Part shown: positions 1 to 9,919 of the stretch, one piece after another
Position numbering within the stretch: position 1 is the first letter of the stretch
Layout of the letters: each line of letters begins with the position of its first letter
Assembly: GCA_012274445.1 (NCBI GenBank)
Contig: JAAROD010000015.1
Location: 3,410,001-3,474,000 of the forward strand
DNA length: 64,000 nt
Source: Sclerotiophoma versabilis
Lineage: Eukaryota > Ascomycota > Dothideomycetes > Pleosporales > Didymellaceae
Direction: 5' to 3'
Made by a program: the position numbers and the translations under genes
Notes under the pieces: model-generated
Database searches by the model: none
What the model saw: the letters and a program-made list of their open reading frames with translations, nothing else
Told to the model about the DNA's origin: nothing

Positions 1-2820
1 AGATAGATACTAACTAGTTTATAGAATATATCTCCTAATTATTATTAAAGAAATTCTTAACCTAAGTAGTCCTAGCAGCTTCTATAATCTTCTTCTTCTA
101 AGCTCTAACTATAGAATAGATAGTAGTAGTATTATTTCTAATACTATTCTTAGAAGCGTTATAGGCCTAGGTAAGTATACTTTAAGTTATAGACTATATA
201 ATAAACATGTTATATAGAAAGTTAAGCTATAAATATTAGCTAGACTAAAATAAGAATAATAATTTCTAAGAAAAAACTTATAAGTAGCTTATTCTAAATA
301 AGAATTTCCTCTAGAACCTTATAGTTAGAGTGTATTTTCTTTAATATCTACTTCTATAGATTTATACCTTTATAAGTTATACTAAGAATATTATTAAAAT
401 TCTTAAGCTCTTCTTTAACCTTAGCCTTATAGTTTAAGAGGTTAGTATAGTACCTAAGCTTATTACTAGGCTAAAATAGAAGATTTTATATTATTACTAA
501 ATTTTAGTAGTAATAAAGAGCGTACTTATTCTTAGTAGATACTAAGCTAGTAAGAAAGAGAGTATTATACTTAGAATTAAGCTAAATCTTATAGAGATAG
601 TAAATAGTAGTAGTAGACTTAAAAGTCTTATAAGAGGCCTATAGAACTTAGAGATTAGTAACTAACTAGGTAGAAGAGAATATACTTAAAGAATAAAGAG
701 ATTATAGAACTTACTCTATAGTAGTAGCACTTCTTATACTTATACTTAGAATAAGTTAACTTATTTCTATTAATATTATAGAGCTAGTAGTTAAGAGTAT
801 ACTAGGCGCAGCTAAGAGAGTTCTTAAGCTTAGGCTTATTATCTATTATATTACTAGAACTATTAATAGTAGTAGTAAGGGTGTTAAAATTAATATTACT
901 AAAAAGCTTATAATTAGAATTAGTAATAATATAGCTAGGCAGAGTAGAGAAATAGAGTAAGAATTTCTTACTAGGCTATAGTAAATAAGTAGTTAGTAAG
1001 TATTTAAATAAAGGTATAATATATTATAAACACCTTTTAAAGTAAGAGAGCTGCTGCTATAAAGCTATAAATAGCCTTATAAGCTTCTACTTTACTAAAA
1101 AAAAGTACTATAATAGGAAAATAAGTATAATAACTTATAGAACTAGTGCTAGAGCTAGCTTTACGCTTACTAGAGCCTATTATAGTAAGATAAGGTAAGA
1201 GTAAAGTATAGAAGAAGTAGAGTAAGTAGATAAGTAAAGAAGTATAATAGTAGTAGATAAGTATATAGAGAATATAAAGTTAAGCTAGTTAGTCTGTTAC
1301 TTTACTCTAAAAGTTTATTTATAAATATAGAAATAGTAGAGAGGTACTATAATAGGCTAGGCTCTAGACTAGTACCTTAGTATATAGAAGGCCTTAAGCA
1401 CTCTAGCTAATTATACTCTAGCCCTATAGGTTCTTAGAAAAACTCTAGTAATTTTAGTCTCTATAATAGGCCTTCTAAACTCTCTAGACTAGAGCCTACC
1501 TTACTACTATAAAGGCTACTAGAGAATTATAGATTCTATAAACAGGTTCTATATACTTTCTACCTTTTAGTATATATATATAAGACTCTATACTAGTAGA
1601 TAGGTATTAAATTTATTTAGTTTCTACTTATATATAGCTCTTAGCAGCTAGCTTCTTATAATAAGTATATATTTATAACTTACTTATTAATAAGTATTAT
1701 ATATTATTACTTATTAATAAGTAATACTATATATTTTATTAAACTAATTCTAGTTACTTATTAATAAGTATTATCTTCTAGTAAGTATATAGCATGTAGA
1801 AATACTACTCTTATAGTATTATATTTAACTTTATTAATTAAGTTTATCTTTAGAATCTTAACCTCTAACTCTTAAGCTAGATAGTTTACTCTATACTACT
1901 TATTATTACTCTCTATTATTATAGTGTTTTACTAAGTAATAACTCTAATTCTTATAGACTATTCTATACTAGCGCTTATCTCTAAGAACTAAGAACTAAT
2001 ATAAATAGTACTTATAAGCTTAACTTAAAAGTATAACTTTAATAACTATATACTAAACCTATATATATAATTATAGAAGTATAGCTTAGTACCTTACTAT
2101 ATCTTATATAAGAAGAAATAAAGTCTTCTTTCTTCTTTATCTTTCTACTTCTATAGTATAGAATAAATATATACTTATTAAAAGGCTACTTTAACTCTTA
2201 ATACTATACCTAAGAAGAAAAGTTTAGTAAAGATTATAATAGAAATCTTTATAATATTAAATTACCTACTATACTAATTATTATATATATTAGGTTATAT
2301 ATATAGAGAAAAGTATTATTATTTAAAAAAAAAAAGAAAAAGAGAAGGTTATTGAATTAGCTAGTGCTTAAAGCCTAAGAAAGTAGCCTAAAAGTAGAAA
2401 ATAATTATAATAGACTATTAGTAGGCTAAAGTAGTAGTAGTTATTTTAGTAAGGTTTAGAACTAACCTATAAGAATAGTTAAAGTATAATATAATCTAGT
2501 ACTAGCTCTACTATACCTACTCTATATATATTAATTTATTACTTAATATTTTACTATAACTATAGTATTAATAGTAGTACTTAGTATCTTACTTTCTATA
2601 TAGTATTAAAAAAATACATAGTACTATAATAAAAAGTAGTTATCTCTATAGACTTATAGAAGGGGAGAGAGTTACTAGTAGTTACCTACCTAACTACTAA
2701 TCTACTAGTATATTACTTAAATAAGGCTAAGTAAATAGAAAGCCTAATTATTACTTATTCTAATACTATAAAGACTGCTAAATTATCTGCTAAGTAGCAG
2801 ATTTTCCTAAAATAGTATAG
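1..2820. repeat. AT-rich, RIP-like degenerate repeat block
   Basis: The block is dominated by TA dinucleotides, with very few CA or TG dinucleotides, and no open frame of useful length on either strand. This is the pattern left by repeat-induced point mutation (CpA to TpA on both strands), known from Dothideomycete transposon relics. I cannot recognise the original element, and no terminal repeats are visible. The block probably continues beyond the left edge. Normal composition returns over about 2,780-2,880. Confidence 0.85.
1681..1770. repeat. Three copies of a 16-bp perfect palindrome
   Basis: The perfect palindrome TACTTATTAATAAGTA occurs at 1681-1696, 1708-1723 and 1755-1770. It lies inside the RIP-like block. 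Its function is unknown; it could be a remnant of a terminal or subterminal repeat of the mutated element. Confidence 0.8.
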
Positions 2821-3668
2821 CGCAAATAATTAATCTACATAAGCTATAATTAGGGGCTGATATTAACCTGCTAGCCTTAACAGTAAACCGCTCTACTAAT
2901 TCTAGCAATACGGCCTGCTTACTAATCGTTCCCTCTACTAAGCAAGAGGAGTAATACCACCAACATAATAGGCGCCTTGATCACCCAATACAGACAGCAG
3001 CCAGCTAGAACGTGTTGTCTACCTTATAAACTCCAGCTCTTAAGCATGTAGACTACTCGTCGGTCTATATTAGGTACACTAAGCCGCCGTACCAAGGTTG
3101 CCTCTCTACATCCTCAACACTACTATACACTCAGTTCGCGCAGATTAGTATATCAGCCATGTGCATAATATATACTGTTCCATTTATAGTAATAAGTGTT
3201 TGTCAGTATTACGTGCCTTTAGTTGCGTGAGTAGCCATACCATCCTAGATAGGTTCAACATCAAGAACCCAGACGTCACACCTAATATAAATAGCGGTCT
3301 TGTGCAGGACTTTCAGCACCAGGATATACCAGAATTAACAGCGGATTTGCTAGAGGTTCGCAGGATAAGGGGTCTCCAGTAGATTGTGTTGTCTAGATTT
3401 ATTCAGGAAACTAGATACGGGGGATGCAGGAGGCTCACAGGGACGTTTACGTTCCCGGCTAGACGTTCATAGATTAGACCATCACGCTCTACAAGAATTC
3501 ACAGCGCACTTACAGTGCAGACGGAAAACACTCATCACGCACGAAAACCAAAAGTTCAGGCAGACGTCGACTATGATGGTCATTCTTTTTCATAGTTCCT
3601 TCACCGATCTACACCCATCTACTGCTGTCACTACGTCTACTCCGCTACATCTTCCGTCCTTCTTACTC
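2821..3668. other. No gene recognised (transition zone)
   Basis: Composition moves from AT-rich to balanced. Short open frames exist on both strands, for example 3161-3382 and 3384-3944 on the plus strand. They carry no recognisable domain, and the second overlaps the cutinase exon antisense, so I do not call a gene. The stretch also holds the 3' flank of the cutinase. Confidence 0.5.
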
Positions 3669-4713
3669 TTAAGCGTAGACATATTTAATCGTGATGCGGG
3701 GAACGCACATAGCCTCGTATGGCTGGGGAGCAGTGAAGGGAGCAACGTAAACTGGAGATGTAGGGTAAGCGGGAAGAGCGGCGACACTGGAGGAAGCAGC
3801 AGCGCCAGAGGAAGCAGCAGCGCCAGAGGAAGCAGCAGCGCCAGAGGAAGCAGCAGCGCTCGAAGATGCAACAGCGGCAACGCGAACAGACGAGGCGACG
3901 ACAGTAGAAGAAGCGCTAGGCGTAGGTGTGGGAGCGGCACATAGAGGGGCGGCGTCATTGAGCTTTCCAACGGCCCAGGTCGAGGCGTCGTCGGTGTGCT
4001 TCTCAAAGTAGCTCAAGTGCTTCTCAACGTCGTCGCCGTTGGCGCAGATTGGGTCTCCCTTAGCGCAGTAAGAGCGCAGGACGGGTGCGTAGCGGTTTAG
4101 GCGCGCAAGAGAGGCGGCGTCGCGACCGTTCTTCTGTAGGTTAGAGCCGTCAAGAACGTTGTATGGCTGGTTAGCCTCGTGCTTGACATCGCCCCAGAGG
4201 AGAGCAGCAACAACTAAGTTACCACATTAGCACAGTCCAAGGTTCGAGTGTGCCATGTCAAGAATACTTACTAGCATTACCAGGAGCCGAGGTAGGGTCT
4301 AGACCAGTGGTGATTTGCGAGCATCCACCAGGTCCAGCAAGGATATCTCCGGTAATCCAGGCACCCTGAGAGAAGCCATTGAGGATGAGGTGCGTGCAAG
4401 GGCACTTCTTGTTGAAAGCAGTGATCTGGGATAGACCGTTGCGGACTCCCTCGCCAATCTGTTTGCAGTAGTCGCCGCCATACGGGAACACAACCTCAAT
4501 GTAGTCGCAGGTCTTGCCCTCAGCCCTTAGTTTGCCGCACGTAGCGTCGACGAAGGGGAATGTACGGAAGTCATGGTACGGCGCAGTGTTACCGCGGGCC
4601 ATAAAGATGACGGCATCGGCGCAGGGAGCGTCGAGCTTGGGGGCTGGGTCTTGAGCGACGGCGACGGCGGCGACAGCGCTGAGCGCGAGAACGTTGCGGA
4701 TGATGGAAGACAT
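3669..4713 (-). CDS. Secreted cutinase (CE5) with Ser/Ala-repeat C-terminal tail
   Basis: The exons are 4272-4713 and 3669-4213, joined across a 58-bp intron (gtaagt to ttag, phase 1), giving 328 residues. The start at 4713 opens a typical signal peptide of about 20 hydrophobic residues. The cutinase fold is shown by the nucleophile motif G-F-S-Q-G (Ser about 115) and by a downstream C-x-K-G-D-P-I-C segment followed by a His about 12 residues later. Together these supply the Ser-Asp-His triad. Several cysteines are placed as in the family. Cutinases hydrolyse plant cutin or related esters outside the cell. The last 100 or so residues are unusual: a Ser/Ala/Thr/Pro linker with an SSGAAA-type repeat and a short tail ending in KYVYA. 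Family members normally stop near 220 residues. The gene borders the RIP-affected zone but has no stop or frameshift. Confidence 0.9.
3795..3865. repeat. 18-bp minisatellite inside the cutinase tail
   Basis: An 18-bp unit (gccagaggaagcagcagc on the plus strand) recurs about four times with minor variation at the last copy. On the coding strand it encodes the six-residue period S-S-G-A-A-A. Copy number is likely to vary between strains (inference). Confidence 0.8.
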
Positions 4714-5190
4714 ATTAAAGATTAAAGAGTGTGGTATTAATCGGTCGTCAAAAAGCGAGTGTAATGGTTAGATTGCGAGGTTGGAAGACCTGTGAGAAGA
4801 GAGAAAGTCCTCTTGGCTTCGGGGGAACAGTTTAATAGGAGCGTTCATCTTGCATTTCAGCCGAACTGGGTGTCGAGTCGGCTCGAACGGGCGGAAAAGG
4901 GTAGTGTGCCTGACTAAGTAGACACGAGTTGGACCCCTTTTTGGGTGAGCTATCTACCTTGGGTCGTGCGCTAGCAGGAGCGCGGACAAACGTCGTATTA
5001 TTGAGATTGATGCTGACCATAAGGTTTTGGAGGATGGCCCAGGGGCTGGACGTCCCCTTGATAGATACCTAGGTACCGTCAAACTCTGCCATCTTTGCGA
5101 AATGGGTCAACGGGACATCTGAGACGTTGCTGTTGAGGTTTGCATTGAAGCTAACTTCCAGCTCATGGGATCAAGCAGGAACCAAGAAAA
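4714..5190. other. Cutinase upstream region; no gene seen
   Basis: The stretch holds the presumed promoter of the minus-strand cutinase. The short minus-strand frame at 4832-5020 has no recognisable features. I see no other element. Confidence 0.5.
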
Positions 5191-6224
5191 ATGCTAGCGT
5201 GCGTGTCAATGCTTGAGCGATCCTCCATATACGAAGGTATACGCCGTAGAGATTACATCCCTGAGCTTGTCTTAGATAAGACTTCGTGCACGTCCCCTCG
5301 ACCAACCCGAAATGTCTTAGCTCCTACCGGAACTCTTCGAGGGCTGCCGTGCCTCATGCCAGACATTCCACAATTTAGATGCACTTTACTTGTTGGATGC
5401 AGTCAAGTTTATCTCTCATGCCACTCTAGCTCCGACCTTTTCGCAAACCACAGCTCTTGCCAATCTATACTTCAGAAAGAGCAGAGACATACATCATGTG
5501 CCTGAACTTTCTACCAGCAGCGACAGCTCAGACGGAACAATGGAGGTTGACGATGACCATCTGGAAGAGTCCGACTTGTTTGATCTCTATGAAGCCATGT
5601 ATATGTCCTTGCCAGAGACGCGATTTTCCGACAACAGTGGCGACGAGCCAATAACAGAGCCAGCACCACCGAGCCACGTCGATACCACTGTCTCACAACC
5701 CTTCCGCCGGTGGATGACGACTCCACGGCGTCGTCACCTTGAGCGTCAGAAGGGGTGGCATGCGAAACCCCTCGTCTATCGCTCGGTCTCGAAGATGGCA
5801 ACACGGATGGGACGATACCGTCAAATCACTTGCACGAGTCCATACGCAGCATGTCCGAGTCGATAACCTCTTCCATTGGGATATGAAGACTGCCTCTATG
5901 ACAGTCGGCAGCAGGACTGCAGCGGCAGGTTGAGCCCCATCCTGGCGGCATTCCATCCTTAACACGGCGAGCACCTTGAGACGGTTACAGCATGTTGAAA
6001 TACTGTTAAGAGTTATTTGTGGCTGTGTTGGTGGGGTGCGCAGCAAGTTGGCGACGGAGTCGCGATTCCTGAAACGGGTAACCGAAGAGGAACCTCAGTT
6101 AATTGACCCCAACCCGGAACCGCGAGATTTGACGGATGGCGAGGGTGAACTTGTTTTCAACGTCCTATGGTCGTATGTGAAAGAAACTGTCGGCAGTACA
6201 TATATAAATCAATGTACAAAATAG
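5191..6224 (+). pseudogene. Possible decayed or multi-exon hypothetical gene
   Basis: Protein-like stretches fall in different frames: one around 5318-5866 (acidic, Asp/Glu/Ser-rich, with a possible acceptor tcttag just before it), one at 5739-5933 and one at 5976-6224 (Glu-rich). No clean set of introns joins them, so this may be a broken gene or one whose introns I cannot place. I recognise no domain. Treat the span as a candidate only. Confidence 0.25.
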
Positions 6225-6854
6225 CCGAAATCTAAGAGTCCGGTGGTGCAGGTATCCCACACAATTACACTGAGGCCTCACACGCCTGGGCTTTAAGGAG
6301 ATGTTATCTACACATGTACCTAGGCTTGCGAATCCATGCACGGACACAGTGGGTGGTGAAGATCTGCTAGAACGCCAACGTCCACGATCAGCACTTCTGT
6401 ATTCCCAGCAGACACTGGTAGCCACAGGGGACTGAAAGTGCTGCCGCATACAACTGTTACTTGTAAGGGACACCATGGCAGAACTCTGTTGGTGCTGCGC
6501 TTCAAGGCCTAAGAGAGAGCAACTTCCATCCAACGGACTTCGGACATCCTACCGCACAATTCGCAACTTCAAGAAGCCCCGCTTTGTTTTGAAAGGTGAT
6601 CTCCGCGAGAGACAAGCGATGTCCAGAACGACTTCTGGAAAGGCGCTTCGAAGTACTATCAAGTCCGAAAGGTTGAATATGGTTCTTTACCTGTGGTATA
6701 AAGCAACCTCCGCTCTCTGTTTGAATCTACATACTAAGCTCCTTCCATTTTTTGCTTTCTTCTGGCCCAAACCCCGGGCCGACTTTCAATTTCTTCACTT
6801 CGATATTCTAAGCCGCGCTGTTCGCCGTGTCCTGCTCATTTATCATACGCCACT
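6225..6854. other. No convincing gene; upstream region of the secreted-protein remnant
   Basis: A plus-strand frame at 6475-6882 starts with ATG but has the composition of random sequence and overlaps the next gene's start. The remainder probably includes the promoter of the gene at 6855. Confidence 0.4.
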
Positions 6855-7581
6855 ATGCGGTTTGCTGGAACTTCCAACCTAGTGGTCTTGTTGGGCCTGT
6901 CCATTTCCGCTGTGACGGCCATGATCACTTGCTACAATGACCTTCTTTCAATCGGTTCTACTCTCGGAGATTCTGGGGGGCTCAAAAGCGTATTCTCGGG
7001 CTCCATAGCCTCGCTTTGCAATACCGTAGTCCAATCTAAAGACGACAAAGCCATTGCCCATTCAATTGGAAACATATTTTTTTTCTGTTATACGACGTGA
7101 CTCCGGTCCCACCGTCGATTGCTGCAGGTCGGCTTTCGATAAGATTGTGTCTGGGTGCACAGTCAGTGTTAAGGCTGTGGGAGGAGAGTTTATTGACGAG
7201 CATGGTGTCCATTACAAAGTATTTCAGCCTAGTATTGGAGCAAGATCCCCTCTGAAGGGCGATTCGAACTCTAAGTCTAAACCTAAGCCCAATCCCCAAC
7301 TCCCAGAGCCAAAGCCTGCGTCTCCAAAGACAACAGTCACCACGAAATTCTTGAGGGTTGAGGCATCAAGGACGACTAGTACGCAAGCGCCCCTTGAAAC
7401 GAAAAATTGCAAGCAAATATACTCTGAGTTGCTGGCAGAAGCCAAGCAGGCTTCTATACCAGGTCAGAAACAAAGCTTCGAATCCAGGCATGAGGGTTTT
7501 GTTGGTAGCAGAGTGCAGGTCGAAAGGAGAACGAGTCCCAAATCTGCCAATGCATGTGCTTACTTTGCTGCGCCCAAATGA
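6855..7581 (+). pseudogene. Small secreted cysteine-containing protein, frame broken at a poly-T run
   Basis: The first frame (6855-7100) opens with a clear signal peptide of about 22 residues ending in A-V-T-A. It runs through a short domain into a run of eight T at 7077-7084 and stops at 7100. A second frame (7054-7581) continues the same protein-like character with a D-C-C-x3-A-F-D-x-I-x3-C motif. It then becomes Pro/Lys/Ser/Thr-rich. The spacing is reminiscent of Hce2/Ecp2-type secreted fungal domains, but the match is weak and made by eye. The break could be a true 1-2 base indel in the homopolymer, a sequencing error, or an intron. If the indel is real the gene is inactive in this strain. 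Confidence 0.45.
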
Positions 7582-7591
7582 CTCATCATGA

Positions 7592-7741
7592 ATGATTGAC
7601 ATTGTTGGCGTTACAATTGCAGCGGCCTTAGGCTTGCTCTTAGTTATCTTGTTTATAGTGGCAGAAGCAGCAACAGCTGTATATCCTTGCTATACACCCT
7701 TCACCTGCATAAAATATCGTCTCGGCGCAACTAGAGGATAG
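7592..7741 (+). CDS. Short ORF with one membrane helix (49 aa), possibly 3' part of the upstream gene
   Basis: The ATG at 7592 opens 49 residues. The first 25 or so form a strongly hydrophobic helix (Val/Ala/Leu/Ile-rich) followed by a small Cys-containing tail. It begins 10 bp after the stop of the preceding secreted-protein frame. It could be a membrane anchor of that gene joined by an unrecognised intron: a gtgctt donor near 7557 and an attgcag acceptor near 7621 are possible. It could also be chance. No family is recognised. Confidence 0.25.
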   Translation: MIDIVGVTIAAALGLLLVILFIVAEAATAVYPCYTPFTCIKYRLGATRG

Positions 7742-7904
7742 TACCTCAGCCCTTAAAGATACCTCTAATTTTATATTGGCAGGGCTATAGGCACTAGTAG
7801 TAGTAAGAGTCGGTGCGTGTCAGACACCACAAGACAGACGCTGACTTACAATATAGTCATCTTCACGCGGGTGTGCAGGCTTCCTCCGTGATGCAACCCG
7901 GCTT

Positions 7905-9398
7905 GTGCTGCGGTTCTGTTCAGTCTTAGCAGAGGCACTCCTGCAGTTGTACTCGTCAGCGCTTGTGTTTGCACTAGAGAGCAGCATTATCAGAAAGACA
8001 TTTGTTAATCAAATCACTCAGGAGGTGCAAATTCTGTCAGGTAGAGGCGCAAACTGGGACGCGTGTCGCAGCGTACTAGAGGGCCATACAGAAGAGGTCA
8101 CGGCGGTAGTGTTCTTAGCAGACAGATAGCTACTCGCCTCAGCATCTTAGGACAAGACAGTGCGAGTGTAAGAGATAGCAATAGGCACGTGTTGCAGCGT
8201 GCTGAAGGGCCATACAGAAGAGGTTACAGCAGTAGTGTTCTTAGCAGACAGACAGCTGCTTGCCTTAGCATCTAATAACAACACAGTGCAAGTGTAGGAG
8301 ACAGTAACAGGCACGTGTTGCAACAAGCTAAAGGGTTATATAAGCTATATTATAGCAGTAGTGTTCTTAGCAGACAGACAGCTGCTTGCCTTAGTATCTA
8401 ACAACAGCACAGTGCAAGTGTAGGAGACAGTAACAGGCACGTGTTATAATAAGCTAAAGGGCTATGCAAGCTATATTATAGCAGTAGTATTCTTAGCTAA
8501 TAGACAGCTGCTTGCCTTAGTATCTTAAGACAAGACAGTGTAAGTGTAGGAGATAGCAATAGGCACATATTGCAGCGTGCTAGCAGGCTATATAAGCTAT
8601 GTTACAGTAGTAGTATTCTTAGCAGATAGACAGCTACTTGCCTTAGCATCTAACAACAACACAGTGTAAGTATAGGAGACAGCAACAGGCACGTGTCGCA
8701 GCGTGCTAGAGGGCTGTACAGAAGAGGTTATAGCAGTAGTGTTCTTAGCAGACAGACAGCTGCTTGCCTTAGTATCTAGCAACAGCACAGTGCAAGTATA
8801 GGAGACAGCAACAGGCATGTGTCGCAGCGTGCTAGAGGGCTATACAGAACAGGTTACAGCAGTAGTGTTCTTAGCTAACAAACAGCTGCTCGCCTTAGTA
8901 TCTAGCAACAGCACAGTGCGAGTGTAGGAGACAGTAATAGGCACGTGTTGCAGCGTGCTGGAGGGCTATACAAAACAGGTCACGGCAGTGGTGTTCTTGG
9001 TAGACGGACAGCTGCTTGCCTCAGCATCTGGCGACAACACAGTGCAAGTGTGGGAGACAGCGACGGGCACGTGTCTCACTGTGCTGGAAGGCCAGTCTGC
9101 ACTTATTGACCATCTTGCCTTCTCGCTAGATGGCCGTGTTCTGCACACTAACAAAGGAGATATCCCGCTGCCTCTAGCTCTCCATCTAACGTCACCTCTC
9201 AAACAGGAAGAACATCCTTCGCAGCTCTTAGTAGAAGACCAGTGGGTGTTGCGCAACACACAGCGCTTATTGTGGCTGCCGTTCAAGTATCGGGCAGACA
9301 ACACGGCAGTGTACAAAGACGTGGTCTGTCTTGGATGTCCATCAGGACGCGTGGCTCTGCTAAGGCTGCGACAGTGTGCGGAGGAGCATTGTAGTTAG
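7905..9398 (+). pseudogene. C-terminal half of a HET-E-like NACHT/WD40 (NLR-type) gene, RIP-damaged
   Basis: A frame before the repeats (7905-8058) resembles the linker between the NACHT and WD40 parts of fungal STAND proteins (Y-S-S-A-L-V-F-A, then I-x-R-K-T-F). Nine WD40 units of exactly 126 bp (42 residues) follow, starting near 8059 and spaced every 126 bp to 9067. Units one to eight carry in-frame stops: the Trp codon of the WD-type motif reads TAG (gtgtaggag), and several CAG codons read TAG. The last unit keeps the intact gtgtgggag. The frame then runs open through the unique C-terminal domain (W-L-P-F-x-Y-R, then an S-G-R-V motif) to the stop at 9396-9398. The NACHT half is not present upstream. 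Intact relatives act in non-self recognition and incompatibility; this copy cannot encode a full protein. Confidence 0.8.
8059..9192 (+). repeat. Tandem array of nine 126-bp WD40 units
   Basis: Units start at about 8059, 8185, 8311, 8437, 8563, 8689, 8815, 8941 and 9067. The starts are recognisable by gcacgtgt(t/c)gcagcgtgct and its variants. Differences between units are mostly C to T or G to A. The third to fifth units are the most altered and the outer ones the least. Confidence 0.85.
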
Positions 9399-9919
9399 TT
9401 AGAGTGGGTGCACAGGCGTTACGATAGAGAATGCATGAAGACTATACACAGCAATTGCGGTGAACAGCTACCAATAGCCTCTAAAGTATAGACGCAATAC
9501 CTTGCACAACATCTCAACGATGTTCGTAGTACTGCAGTCAGGTCACAAGCATAGATGCTTCTTACGTTACGCAAGCATTGGCGCGCAAAGACTACGCACA
9601 GCCATAGCTGCACGTAGTGTTATGTTAAAAGAGTGCGCTACCCAACGCTATAAGCAGTCTGCGTGGCGTGCAAGGCTGTGTTCTGCGCTAGCTAGCGTTA
9701 ATTAGTACGAACACCAAAAAGCCTATATTTTTAGAGATAAATATCTCTACTAACGTTAATAGAGTAGATAGAGACTAGCTTTATATTAGTAAATTACTTT
9801 ATGTTATATTCGCTAAAACTTTATAGTAGAAGAATTTTTATAATAATTAAAAATAGCTACACTAGAGATTATTACTAGTAGAGAAGAGATTCTAGATGGG
9901 AGAGATATCAGAGCTAAGC
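9399..9919. other. No gene; includes a short AT-rich patch
   Basis: From about 9,720 to 9,880 the sequence is TA-rich, like the block at the left end. The rest is mixed sequence with short meaningless frames. Confidence 0.5.

Noticed and set aside
3384..3944. Plus-strand 186-residue ORF rich in Gly-Ser-Ser-Ala-Arg repeats
   Set aside because: It is antisense to the cutinase tail, and the repeat is just the complement of the 18-bp minisatellite.
6475..6882. 135-residue plus-strand ORF
   Set aside because: Its composition looks random, it lacks domains, and it overlaps the better-supported signal-peptide start at 6855.
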